DNA of 64,000 nt, taken from contig JADJPO010000006.1 in the NCBI GenBank assembly GCA_016713225.1, forward strand, positions 1 to 64,000. Direction: 5' to 3'. A program made the position numbers and the translations under genes. The DNA comes from Kineosporiaceae bacterium. GTDB taxonomy: Bacteria; Actinomycetota; Actinomycetes; Actinomycetales; Kineosporiaceae. The notes under the pieces were generated by a model. That model ran no database searches, was not told where the DNA came from, and saw nothing but the letters and a program-made list of their open reading frames with translations. Below, one piece after another: positions 43,899 through 52,587 of this stretch (positions within the stretch are counted from its first letter, which is position 1; each line of letters starts with the position of its first letter).

Positions 43899-44794
43899 AT
43901 CAGTCCGTCGGGCACGGTGGCGGCCTTGAGCATCACCAGGACGCCCAGCAGGACGACGAGCGCCGCCAGCCCGAACGGCTGCAGGAGTGTGCGCCGCTCG
44001 CGGGGGGCATACGCCAGGACGACGCCGGCGAGCGCCCCGGTGACCAGTCCACCCAGGTGGGCCTGCCAGGCGATGGACAGCCCGGGGTAGAACCCGATCA
44101 CGGTGTTGATCAGCAGCAGGGCGATCATGCCGCCGTTGTCACGGCCGAGCTTGCGGTTGAAGATCATGATCGCGCCCCAGAGGCCGAAGACCGCCCCGGA
44201 GGCGCCGACGGCACCGGTCCACCAGCTCTGCGAGGTGACGCCCGGGGTGGCCAACAGGAACAGCCCGACCGATCCGCCGACGGCGCTCAGCAGGTAGAGC
44301 GCCACGAAGCGCGCGCGGCCGACGAGGCTCTCGAGATAGGGCCCGCCGAGCCAGAGCGCGTACATGTTGAACACGATGTGCAGCAGGAAGTTCGGCGAGT
44401 GCAGGAACGCCGAGGTCAGGAAGGTCCACGGTTCGCGCAGGGCGAAGGCCGGAACGAACATGAACTGCCGGGTGATGTCGAACGCGCCCACCCACTGCAG
44501 CGCATAGGCGACACCGCACAACCCCATGATCGCCGTGGTGGCGCTGAGTCCGTTGCGCTGTACCGAGCCGCCGAACGTCGTCCGCGCCGTGCGCACCGTC
44601 TTGGCCTGCGCGGCCACACAGTCGACGCACTGGAACCCCACCGGCGCCGAGCGCTGACACTCGGTGCACACCGGTCGGTCGCAGCGCTGGCAGCGGATGT
44701 AGGACTCGCGATCCGGGTGCCTCGGGCACACCGGAACACCGCCTGCCGGGGGCATCCCCCCGACAGGCGGTCCGGACGGCGGCCGTTGGGTCAC
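43895..44794 (-). CDS. rhomboid intramembrane protease with N-terminal zinc-binding domain
   Basis: 299-aa protein. Residues 23-59 form a B-box-like zinc ribbon: Cys23, His26, Cys35, Cys38, Cys43, Cys46, Cys56 and Cys59. The rhomboid core follows, with Asn143 (HIVFNMYAL), catalytic Ser199 (GASG) and His246 (AHLGG), and six to seven membrane segments. It cleaves membrane-protein substrates that are not known here. The start is GTG 44792-44794, which overlaps the TGA of the cyclophilin gene (GTGA), so a foldase and a membrane protease are co-translated. Confidence 0.9.
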   Translation of the reverse strand: MTQRPPSGPPVGGMPPAGGVPVCPRHPDRESYIRCQRCDRPVCTECQRSAPVGFQCVDCVAAQAKTVRTARTTFGGSVQRNGLSATTAIMGLCGVAYALQWVGAFDITRQFMFVPAFALREPWTFLTSAFLHSPNFLLHIVFNMYALWLGGPYLESLVGRARFVALYLLSAVGGSVGLFLLATPGVTSQSWWTGAVGASGAVFGLWGAIMIFNRKLGRDNGGMIALLLINTVIGFYPGLSIAWQAHLGGLVTGALAGVVLAYAPRERRTLLQPFGLAALVVLLGVLVMLKAATVPDGLI

Positions 44795-45339
44795 TCGCGG
44801 TCGATGGTCACGCTGGTCATCACGACCGGGTCGACGGGCCGGTCGCTGCGGTCGACGGCGGTGCCGGCGATCGCGTCGACGACCGCGCGGCTGGCCGCGT
44901 CGGCGACCACTCCGAAGACGGTGTGCTTGCCCTGCAGGTGCGGGGTCGGGCCGACGGTGATGAAGAACTGCGAACCGTTGGTGCCCTTGCCCATCCGCTT
45001 GCCGGCATTCGCCATCGCCAGCACGTAGGGCTGGGCGAAGTTCAGCTCGGGGTGGATCTCGTCGTCGAAGTCGTAGCCCGGGCCGCCGGTACCGGTGCCG
45101 AGCGGGCAGCCGCCCTGGATCATGAAGCCGGCGATGACGCGGTGGAAGCCGAGGCCGTCGAAGTAGCGGCCGGTGCCGGGCTGCCCGGTCCGGGGGTCCT
45201 TCCACGAGCGGGTGCCCTCGGCGAGCTCGACGAAGTTGGCCACCGTCTTGGGGGCGTGGTTGCCGAACAGCTGAAGCCGAATGTCGCCGCGGTTGGTGTG
45301 CAGCGTGGCCTTCAGTGTCGCGATCGAGGCGTCGTTCAC
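44791..45339 (-). CDS. ppiA: cyclophilin-type peptidyl-prolyl cis-trans isomerase
   Basis: 182-aa cytoplasmic cyclophilin. The core ATLHTNRGDI, FGNHAPKTVANFVELA, FHRVIAGFMIQGG and NGSQFFITV includes the catalytic Arg and Phe residues. It closely matches the actinobacterial PpiA group, whose gene is also near crgA in Mycobacterium. GTG 45339 is preferred (AAGGGGAA about 10 nt upstream); TTG 45363 is possible and would add eight residues. Confidence 0.93.
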   Translation of the reverse strand: MNDASIATLKATLHTNRGDIRLQLFGNHAPKTVANFVELAEGTRSWKDPRTGQPGTGRYFDGLGFHRVIAGFMIQGGCPLGTGTGGPGYDFDDEIHPELNFAQPYVLAMANAGKRMGKGTNGSQFFITVGPTPHLQGKHTVFGVVADAASRAVVDAIAGTAVDRSDRPVDPVVMTSVTIDRE

Positions 45340-45363
45340 CGGTGGCACTTCCCCTTCGTCCAA

Positions 45364-45653
45364 GGAACCTTCTCTGCGATCCGGTCGCCGGTCGCGACCA
45401 GGTCGGGCCGGTGTCGTGATCCGGCGGGCTTCATCCTCGCACGGGCGCCGCCGGCGGTCGTGCGGTGGAGGTCCTCACGGGCAGCAACACCGAGAGCCGC
45501 ACCGACAGCAACACCGTCAACAACATCGACCAGTCTGCTTTCGATCGAATGCCCCGAATTCTCCCGCCACGTGCCGATACGGTGGGCCGCTGACGGCGGT
45601 CGACGAGATCTTCGAGGGGTTGAGCCGGTGAGCGGGCGGTCCGGGGGTAGCAG
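45364..45653. other. intergenic region upstream of the Tad genes
   Basis: About 290-315 bp between the divergent cyclophilin and CpaB-like genes. It holds no strong hairpin or palindrome that I can see. A 28-codon frame from GTG 45571 ends in a GTGA overlap with the CpaB-like start (45654-45657) and could be a short leader peptide. Confidence 0.35.
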
Positions 45654-46373
45654 GTGACCGACGTCGCGCCGTCCCCCACGGCACCGAACGGGACGACGCG
45701 ACCCGCGGGGTCGACCGGGGCTGCTGCGACGTCCGGCGCTCGCGATTCCACCGCCCGGCCGGCCGGACTGACCGGTCCGCCACGGTTGCGTCGTCGCCCG
45801 ATGTTCCTGGTGATCGGTGTTCTCGCGGTCGCCCTCGGCGCGCTGATCACGACCTGGCTCGTCACCCGGGTCGGCCACACCCAGCCGGTGGTCGCCGTCC
45901 GCGAGGCCGTCGATCGCGGCGAGGTGATCACCGAGCAGAACCTGATGACGGTCAACATCTCGGTCGACCCCGCGCTGAAGGTGATCGCGGCCGGACAGTT
46001 GCCGTCCGTGGTGGGGCAACGCGCGACGGTGGACCTGCCCGCGGGTGGGCTGGTGGTGCAGGGCTCGTTCGACGCCCAGCCGCTGCCGGTGGCCGGGCAG
46101 TCGCTGGTGGGGGTGTGGCTCTCCCCGGGGCAGCTACCAGGCCAGCCGCTGCGATCCGGTGACCGGGTCAGGGTGGTGGCCACGCCACGGCAGCAGGAGC
46201 CGCTGCCCGACCAGGCGCCGACCGTACTGGCCGCGACCGTGGTCTCGACGTCGGTCTCGCCCGACGGCCACAGCCTGGTGACCGTGAGCGTGCCGACCCA
46301 GGTGGCCCCCCAGGTGTCGGCGCTGGTCGCGACCGGACGCATCGCGCTGGTGCTGGATTCTGCGGCGCGATGA
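45654..46373 (+). CDS. SAF-domain protein, CpaB-like Tad component
   Basis: 239-aa protein: a disordered Ala/Thr/Pro N-terminus, one membrane segment (about 50-67), then a SAF domain (VAVREAVDRGEVITEQNLMTVNI) as in CpaB/RcpC Flp-pilus assembly proteins. Its place just ahead of CpaE- and CpaF-like genes supports that reading. The GTG start overlaps a possible 28-codon leader frame. The stop overlaps the next gene (ATGA). Confidence 0.78.
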   Translation: MTDVAPSPTAPNGTTRPAGSTGAAATSGARDSTARPAGLTGPPRLRRRPMFLVIGVLAVALGALITTWLVTRVGHTQPVVAVREAVDRGEVITEQNLMTVNISVDPALKVIAAGQLPSVVGQRATVDLPAGGLVVQGSFDAQPLPVAGQSLVGVWLSPGQLPGQPLRSGDRVRVVATPRQQEPLPDQAPTVLAATVVSTSVSPDGHSLVTVSVPTQVAPQVSALVATGRIALVLDSAAR

Positions 46374-47161
46374 CGCTGACCGTTCTCGTCTCGGCCTCCG
46401 GTGCGCCGGGGGTGACGACCTCGGCCTTCGGGGTGGCCTTGAGTCGCACCCGGCCGACGCTGCTGGTGGACGCCGACCCGACCGGAGGCTCGCCGATCCT
46501 CGCCGGGTGGTTCCACGGTCGGCCGCCGCATCACCGGGGCCTGGTCGATCTGGCCATGGCTCAGGCGTATGGCGACCTGAGGGCGGCGATCCCCGAGGTG
46601 GTCATCCGGGTGCCGGACACCGAGATCGATCTGATCTCGGGGGTCCGCTCGCACACTCACGCCCCGGCGGTGGCCGCGATCTGGCCGGACCTGGCCCGGG
46701 TGCTGGCCGAGCTGGACGGCTCGGGCACCGATGTGATCGTCGATGCCGGCCGGCTCGGGTTGGCCCATGCGCCGCAACCGATCCTGGACGCCGCGGACGC
46801 CGTCCTGCTCACCTGCCGGGCCACGTTGCCGGCGATCTCGGCGGCCCGGGAGTGGGCGCGCAGTCTGCTCGACCGCTTCACGGCGGTGGGGATGGGGCAC
46901 CACCTGGGGTTGCTGCTGGTCGGGCCGGGGCGTCCGTTCGGCACTGCCGAGATCAAGTCGGTGCTGGGGCTGCCGCCGGTGGCCACGCTGCCGTGGGACC
47001 CGGCCTCGGCTCAGGCCATTCATCTCGGGGAGGCCTCGCGCCGGTTGCAGCGTGGTGCCCTGGCGCCGGCGCTGCGGACCGCTGCGGAGGCGCTCGATGT
47101 GTTCGCTGCGGCGAATCGCGCCCGGTTGGCCTCGGGTCGCGCCGCCGGAGTGCTCGGATGA
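46370..47161 (+). CDS. CpaE-like MinD/ParA-family protein lacking the Walker A lysine
   Basis: 263-aa protein of the MinD/ParA fold: strand LTVLVSASGAPGVTTSAFG, then LLVDADPTGGSP (Walker A' / switch I), VIVDAGRLG (Walker B) and LLTCRATLPA. In true members the loop is KGGxGKT; here it is S-G-A-P-G-V-T-T, so both the signature and the P-loop lysine are missing. ATP hydrolysis is therefore doubtful. Position between CpaB- and CpaF-like genes, with ATGA overlaps on both sides, suggests a localisation factor of the Tad machine. Confidence 0.75.
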   Translation: MTLTVLVSASGAPGVTTSAFGVALSRTRPTLLVDADPTGGSPILAGWFHGRPPHHRGLVDLAMAQAYGDLRAAIPEVVIRVPDTEIDLISGVRSHTHAPAVAAIWPDLARVLAELDGSGTDVIVDAGRLGLAHAPQPILDAADAVLLTCRATLPAISAAREWARSLLDRFTAVGMGHHLGLLLVGPGRPFGTAEIKSVLGLPPVATLPWDPASAQAIHLGEASRRLQRGALAPALRTAAEALDVFAAANRARLASGRAAGVLG

Positions 47162-48672
47162 GCCAGACCCGGGCGCAGCAGCCCGAGGGGCAGGCCGCAT
47201 CGGCCGTCGACCTGGGCGCGCTGCCGTTGTTCGCGGCTGGGGCCATCGATACGCCACCCTCGACAGCGTCACCCTCGACACCGTCGACACCACCGTCGAC
47301 ACCGCCACCACCGCTGCCCACCGTGGCGTCGTCCGCACCGGCGCCGCAGGACTGGGCATTGGACTGGACCCTGGTGAACACGTTGCGGGTCAAGGCCTCC
47401 GACCGGTTGACCACGGCGATGCACGAGCGCGCCATCGCCCTGGACGCCGTCGGGCAGCGCGAGCTGGGCCGCACCATCATCGTCGAGTTGCTCGAGGATC
47501 AGGCCCGCTCGGCGCTGACCACGGGCGGCATGCCGTTCGACGTGCCGGCGCAACGGGCGCTGGCCCGCGCGGTCTACGACGCGTTGTTCGGCCTGGGCCG
47601 GTTGCAGCCGTTGGTGGACGACGACCGGGTCGAGAACATCGAGGTCAACGGATATGACCGGGTCACGCTGCACTTCGCCGACGGCAGCCGGGCTCCGGGG
47701 CCGCCGGTGGCCGACTCCGACGAGGAACTGCTCGACTTCCTGGCGTTCATCGCCTCGCGCAGTAGCGGGAACGCCCGCCCGTTCAGTCCGTCCCGGCCCA
47801 GCCTTCACCTGACCCTGGACGGCGGTGCGCGCCTGGCCGCGACGGCCTGGATCACCCCGCGCCCCGTCGTGGTGATCCGGCGGCACCGGCTGCGCCGGGT
47901 GACCCTCGACGATCTGGTCGATCGCGACATGCTGACGCCCCTGATGGCCTCGTTCCTGGCCGCGGCCATCAGGACCCGGCGGTCGGTGGTGGTCTCGGGC
48001 TCGCAGGGCGCCGGCAAGACCACGATGATCCGGGCACTCGCCGAGGAGCTGCCGCCCTGGGAGCGGATCGGCACGTTCGAGACCGAGTACGAGCTGTTCC
48101 TGCACGAGCTGCCCGACCGCGCCAGCACGGTGACCGCCTGGGAGGCGCGGCCCGGCTCGGGTGAGCGCGGCCCGGACGGTCGCCAGGCGGGTGAGATCAC
48201 GCTCGACGACTGTCTGTACGACTCGTTCCGGTTCAATCTCGACCGGCAGATCGTCGGTGAGGTGCGTGGCCGCGAGGTGCTGGCCATGTTCAAGGCCATG
48301 CAGTCCGGTGCCGGGTCGATGTCGACCACCCATGCCGCCAGCGCGGTCGGGGCGATTCGCAAGCTGGTGACGTGTGCGCTGGAGGCCGGCCCGCAGGTGA
48401 CCGTCGACTACGCCGAGCGGGTGGTGGCCGAGCACATCGACCTCATCGTGCACCTGGCGCTCGAGGTGCGCACCGATGCCCTGGGGCAACCGATACGGCG
48501 CCGCTACGTCGATGAGATCGTCGCGGTGCAGCCCGGTGAGGATGGCCCGGCCCACACCCATGTGTTCCGGCGCGGCGTGCCCGGGGTGCTGCCGGATGAG
48601 TACCGCGCCCTGGCCGACCACGGCTTCGACCTGGCCGGGTACGCCCAGGCGGCAGCGGCCAGGCTGCGCTAG
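47158..48672 (+). CDS. tadA: CpaF/TadA-type secretion ATPase
   Basis: 504-aa hexameric secretion ATPase of the type II/IV GspE superfamily, Tad branch. A Ser/Thr/Pro-rich N-terminus (about 33-62) precedes the N-terminal all-helical domain (ELGRTIIVELLEDQ). The ATPase has Walker A GSQGAGKTT (281-289, Lys287), an Asp box (TFETEYELFLHEL), Walker B region (QIVGEVRGREVLAM) and His box (MSTTHAAS). It powers pilus assembly with TadB and TadC. The ATG overlaps the CpaE-like stop. Confidence 0.92.
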   Translation: MSQTRAQQPEGQAASAVDLGALPLFAAGAIDTPPSTASPSTPSTPPSTPPPPLPTVASSAPAPQDWALDWTLVNTLRVKASDRLTTAMHERAIALDAVGQRELGRTIIVELLEDQARSALTTGGMPFDVPAQRALARAVYDALFGLGRLQPLVDDDRVENIEVNGYDRVTLHFADGSRAPGPPVADSDEELLDFLAFIASRSSGNARPFSPSRPSLHLTLDGGARLAATAWITPRPVVVIRRHRLRRVTLDDLVDRDMLTPLMASFLAAAIRTRRSVVVSGSQGAGKTTMIRALAEELPPWERIGTFETEYELFLHELPDRASTVTAWEARPGSGERGPDGRQAGEITLDDCLYDSFRFNLDRQIVGEVRGREVLAMFKAMQSGAGSMSTTHAASAVGAIRKLVTCALEAGPQVTVDYAERVVAEHIDLIVHLALEVRTDALGQPIRRRYVDEIVAVQPGEDGPAHTHVFRRGVPGVLPDEYRALADHGFDLAGYAQAAAARLR

Positions 48673-48698
48673 CTCCTGGCACCTCGGCCGGCGAGTGG

Positions 48699-50564
48699 TC
48701 ATGGCGGGTCGTCCCTCAGATCGAGTTCGAGTTGCTGGGCCAGGTGTCGGGCGAGCCGGTGGGCGGCGTGTTCGTCGTCGTGCAGGGTGTTGCGTTGTGG
48801 TCGTTGGAGTGGGTCGATCCAGACCGGTGGGATGACCCAGGGCACGCCGTTGATCATGGTGATGGTCCAGATCCCGGCGTGGACGCCGGTGTGGTCGCGG
48901 TCGCAGACCAGGGCCATCTTGTCGACGTCGGTGAGGCCGCCCTGAGCCCAGGGCACGACGTGGTGGACGTCGCACCAGTCCGGTGGCGCGGTGCAGCCGG
49001 GGATGATGCAGCCGCGGTCTCGGGCGAACACGGCGCGGCGTTGGGCGGGGGTGGCCAGGCGTTGGGCTCGGCCTTGAGCCAGGACGGCTCCGCTGCTGTC
49101 GAGCAGGGTCGGGGAGATCAGGCTCTGGCAGAGCATCTGGGCCAGGACATGGCGGGGTAGGGGTCCGCCACCGGGTCCGAGGTCGCTGCCCAACCCGGCC
49201 CCAGGGGTGGGTTGCGGGGTGAGGGCGGCGGTGAGTTGGTCGAGGGTGGCGATCAACGAGATGTGCACGCCCGTGGACGGTGGTGGGGTGGGCGTGCGCC
49301 GGGTGGGTGCGGGACGGGTGGCGGGCGCGGTGGCCTGGGGTGTCATCGGCTTGGCAGCCGACGCTGAGCCGCCGCCATCCTCGCCACGGCCACGGCCACC
49401 GTCCCTGCCATCTTCGTCACTGCCACTGCCGTCACCGCTGACTCTGCCGTCGCCGTCGCGGCTGACCGTGCTGTCGCTGTCGCCGTCGCTGTCGCCGCTG
49501 ACCGTGCCGTCGCCGTGGTCGTTGCCGTGGTCGGTGCTGGTGTCGGGATCTGCGTCGGGGTCGGTGCCGCGGTGCAGGGCCAGGCGAGCCAGCTGCGTCA
49601 AGGCGTCCGCGCGGCGTTGCGCCGCGGTCCTGGGGTCACGTAACGGCAGTTCGACCTGCACCTGCCCGTCCCCACCCGCCTCGGTGTCCGCCTCGGCGTC
49701 GGTGGTCGTGCCGGCCGTGGTGGGCTTGCTCAACGCATGGATCACGTTCCGGACGAGCAATCCGTCCGCGGGGGACAACGCGAACCGGCCGATGAGCATC
49801 CCGTTGGCGTCGGTGCCCAGGTGCAGGAACCGCTTCTCGTGAGCCGTCGGGTCGAAGCCCTGATCGGGGTTCAACGCTTCTTCGAGTTGGGTGCACAGCC
49901 GCCGGAACACGTGCGGGGCATGCTGGCGGGCCTGTTCGGCCAGGAACTCATCCACCCGTCGGATCCCGGAGATCCCGTCCGGGTCCACGTGCGCCAGCAC
50001 GTCCCGGTCGATGCGGGCCAGACACCCGACCGCATGATCGACATGACGTCGGGAGATGTCCCCGGCAGCCAACGCCGCCCCGACCTCCGGCAACCCCGAT
50101 ACCCCAGCACCACCCAGACCGGCCGCATCCGCATCACCGGCATCGACGCCGACCCCGGCGCCGTCCGGGTCCAGAGCACGAGCCGCGGCGACGTCGCGGG
50201 CCGCGGTACCCGGATCGACCCGGAGCGCGTGCACCAGGAACGTCGCGGCGACCTTGCCGGGCACGCAGGTCGGCATCGCCTCGGGCCGATCATCCAACGA
50301 CCGCACCAAGTGCACGGTGGCGGCCTCGACCTGGTTCGCCAACCGGTGCACCGCGATGAGCGCGTCGCGCAGCTCGACATCCGACAGGGTCAGGGTGGGC
50401 GCGGTATGCAACGAGCGGACCTGCGCCGAGACCTCGTCCAGGAGCGCCGTGATCGGCGAGGCACCACCACCGACCGCGTCGGCGTCGCCATCCGGGGTGC
50501 CGGGCAGGTCTCCGTTCCCGGCGGCGGGGTCGCCGTCCGGGGTGGGTGTCTGCTCCGGTTCCAT
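48699..50564 (-). CDS. second DUF222 / 13E12-repeat HNH endonuclease
   Basis: 621-aa protein. The DUF222 region (about 50-300) includes DVELRDALIAVHRLANQVEAATVHLV-type helices. A Ser/Asp/Gly-rich acidic linker follows (about 330-395, built of DSDGD-, DGDGRVSGDG-like repeats). The HNH domain at the C-terminus has FARDRGCIIPGC, CDVHHVVPWAQGG and CDRDHTGVH, metal ligands intact. It is inverted relative to the Tad genes on both sides. Upstream is a -10-like TAACGT 7 nt before the ATG, but I see no LexA box here, unlike the first copy. Confidence 0.88.
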   Translation of the reverse strand: MEPEQTPTPDGDPAAGNGDLPGTPDGDADAVGGGASPITALLDEVSAQVRSLHTAPTLTLSDVELRDALIAVHRLANQVEAATVHLVRSLDDRPEAMPTCVPGKVAATFLVHALRVDPGTAARDVAAARALDPDGAGVGVDAGDADAAGLGGAGVSGLPEVGAALAAGDISRRHVDHAVGCLARIDRDVLAHVDPDGISGIRRVDEFLAEQARQHAPHVFRRLCTQLEEALNPDQGFDPTAHEKRFLHLGTDANGMLIGRFALSPADGLLVRNVIHALSKPTTAGTTTDAEADTEAGGDGQVQVELPLRDPRTAAQRRADALTQLARLALHRGTDPDADPDTSTDHGNDHGDGTVSGDSDGDSDSTVSRDGDGRVSGDGSGSDEDGRDGGRGRGEDGGGSASAAKPMTPQATAPATRPAPTRRTPTPPPSTGVHISLIATLDQLTAALTPQPTPGAGLGSDLGPGGGPLPRHVLAQMLCQSLISPTLLDSSGAVLAQGRAQRLATPAQRRAVFARDRGCIIPGCTAPPDWCDVHHVVPWAQGGLTDVDKMALVCDRDHTGVHAGIWTITMINGVPWVIPPVWIDPLQRPQRNTLHDDEHAAHRLARHLAQQLELDLRDDPP

Positions 50565-50571
50565 GGATCAG

Positions 50572-50577
50572 ACGTTA
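50572..50577 (-). promoter_or_regulatory. putative -10 element of a leaderless promoter
   Basis: TAACGT on the minus strand, 7 nt before the ATG of the second HNH nuclease gene. Confidence 0.4.
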
Positions 50578-50736
50578 CGGGCGACCACCGACAATCACCC
50601 CTGTCGGCAGCGGAGTGGAAACCCTTCCAGCGCAACGATTTTTGTGAAGGAAATCACTGTCACAGAGCAGCTGCTCGGTCACCTTTGCCCACCCGCAGTG
50701 GACGAGCGGACCCAGCAAGAGCGCCGCGCACCAGAA

Positions 50737-50790
50737 GAGCGGTGGCGGTGCTGGGAGCGGTGACGGTGCTGAGAGCGGTGACGGTGTTGG
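50737..50790. repeat. three 18-bp tandem units next to a stop codon
   Basis: GAGCGGTGRCGGTGYTGR-type unit three times in tandem with single-base differences; it ends one base before the carboxyltransferase stop codon (50792-50794). Confidence 0.8.
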
Positions 50791-50791
50791 G

Positions 50792-52447
50792 CTATCCCGA
50801 CCAGCTCGTGGAGATCGAGGCCGTCGCAGCCCTCGTGGACTGACCTCCCGGGGCCACGACGTTCGAGATCCCCACGTCCAACGTGCGATAGCGCGCCAAT
50901 CGATCGCGCAGTCGGCGGGAGGGGTCCATGCCCAGCAGCTTGCCCAACTCGTAGGCCAGCACGTGGGACATCCGCGCGCAGAACTCGGCCGGCTCGTCCG
51001 CGGCGTCCGGATACTCGGCCACCACCCGGTCGACGATCCCCGCAGCGAGTAGATCGATGGACCGGACCCCCTGGACCGCAGCGAGTTCCGCTGCGCGCAA
51101 GGGATCTCGGTACAAGATGGCGGCGGCTCCCTCGGGGGGCAGCGGCGACAGCCACGAGTGCTGGGCACAGATCACCTTGTCGGCCGGCATCAACGCCAGT
51201 GCCCCACCGCCGGTGCCCTCGCCGAGCAGCACGCACACCGTCGGTGCGTTCAGCGTCACCAACTCCGACAGGCACCGGGCGATCTCGCCGGCCAGACCCC
51301 CCTCCTCGGCCTCGCGCGACAGCGCCGCCCCCGCCGTGTCGATCACGCTCACCAGCGGCAGCTTCAGCTCGGCAGCCAGCCGCATGCCCCGCCGCGCGGC
51401 ACGCAATCCGGACGGCGACAGCGGCCGCTCCACGCTCTGCCCGCGCCGGTTCTGACCCAGGACGACGCACGCCGCGCCACCGAACCGGGCCAGCGCCAAC
51501 ATCAGTGCCGGGTCGTACTCACCCTGGTTGGTGCCGTGCAGCGGCACCACGTCGGTAGCGCCCAGCTTCAACAGTGCGCGCACGCTCGGCCGTTCGGGAC
51601 GTCGCGAGCGCTGGATCGACTCCCACGCCGACACCGTGGGCAGCGGTTCGCGTGGCAATGTGAACACCGGCGGCCGCTCCTCGCGGGGGGCCATCAGCAG
51701 GTTCAGCGTGCGAGCGGCGATGTCGGCCAGCTGCTCGACCGGCAGCACGGCATCGATCAACCCGCGGGCGTGCAGGTTCTCGGCGGTCTGCACCCCCGGC
51801 GGGAACGGCTGGCCGTACAACGCCTCGTAGACCCGTGGCCCCAGAAAGCCCACCAGCGCCCCGGGCTCGGCGACGGTGACATGCCCAAGCGAGCCCCACG
51901 AGGCGAACACGCCGCCGGTGGTGGGGTGGCGCAGGTAGACCAGATAGGGCAGCCCGTCAGCCTTGAACGCCGCCACCGCGGCCGAGATCTTGACCATCGC
52001 GACGAACGCCGGGGTGCCCTCCTGCATCCGCGTACCCCCGGACGACGGCGCGGCGAGCAGCGGTAACCCCTCGATCCGGGCGCGTTCGAAGGCTCGCACG
52101 ATCCGCTCTGCCGCGGTGGCGCCGATCGACCCGGCCAGGAAGGCGAACTCGCCCGCGATGATCGCCACGCGGCGTCCTCGAATGCGGGCCTGGCCGGTGA
52201 CGATCGCCTCGTCCGTGCCGGCCCGCCGGGCGGCGCGATCGAGCTCGGCGGCATACACGCTGCCCGGTGCGGCCACCGGCAGTGGGGCGCCGTCCCAGCC
52301 GGCCCAGCTCCCGGGATCGATCACCCGGTCGATGACGGCCCGCGCGCCCAGGCGTCCGGTGCCCTTGCCGTTCTCGGCGCTGCGAGGGTCGTTGCCGGTG
52401 TCGTGACGAGTGTCGTTGTGGCTGCGGACGCCGTCGGTGCCGTTCAT
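50792..52447 (-). CDS. fused acyl-CoA carboxyltransferase (AccD+AccA-like)
   Basis: 551-aa protein with both carboxyltransferase halves. The beta half (about 80-280) has SSGGTRMQEG and HPTTGGV for CoA binding. The alpha half (about 300-500) has LPLVSVIDTAGA and LGEGTGGGALAL. The CxxC zinc ribbon of E. coli AccD is absent, as in fused actinobacterial forms. It would transfer CO2 from biotin to acetyl- or propionyl-CoA. No biotin carboxylase or carrier gene is nearby. It is inverted within the Tad locus and may not be related to it. Confidence 0.88.
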   Translation of the reverse strand: MNGTDGVRSHNDTRHDTGNDPRSAENGKGTGRLGARAVIDRVIDPGSWAGWDGAPLPVAAPGSVYAAELDRAARRAGTDEAIVTGQARIRGRRVAIIAGEFAFLAGSIGATAAERIVRAFERARIEGLPLLAAPSSGGTRMQEGTPAFVAMVKISAAVAAFKADGLPYLVYLRHPTTGGVFASWGSLGHVTVAEPGALVGFLGPRVYEALYGQPFPPGVQTAENLHARGLIDAVLPVEQLADIAARTLNLLMAPREERPPVFTLPREPLPTVSAWESIQRSRRPERPSVRALLKLGATDVVPLHGTNQGEYDPALMLALARFGGAACVVLGQNRRGQSVERPLSPSGLRAARRGMRLAAELKLPLVSVIDTAGAALSREAEEGGLAGEIARCLSELVTLNAPTVCVLLGEGTGGGALALMPADKVICAQHSWLSPLPPEGAAAILYRDPLRAAELAAVQGVRSIDLLAAGIVDRVVAEYPDAADEPAEFCARMSHVLAYELGKLLGMDPSRRLRDRLARYRTLDVGISNVVAPGGQSTRAATASISTSWSG

Positions 52448-52587
52448 GGCCCACCCCTACCGGGCCGGCACCCGCACGGGTCGCACCGGCTCTCACCCGG
52501 CCCTCACCTCGGTCTAGCCCAACCACTGGTGACAACGCCCGGGCCAAACGGCTGCCATGCGTCCGATCGGGGCGGAATGATCCGCCT

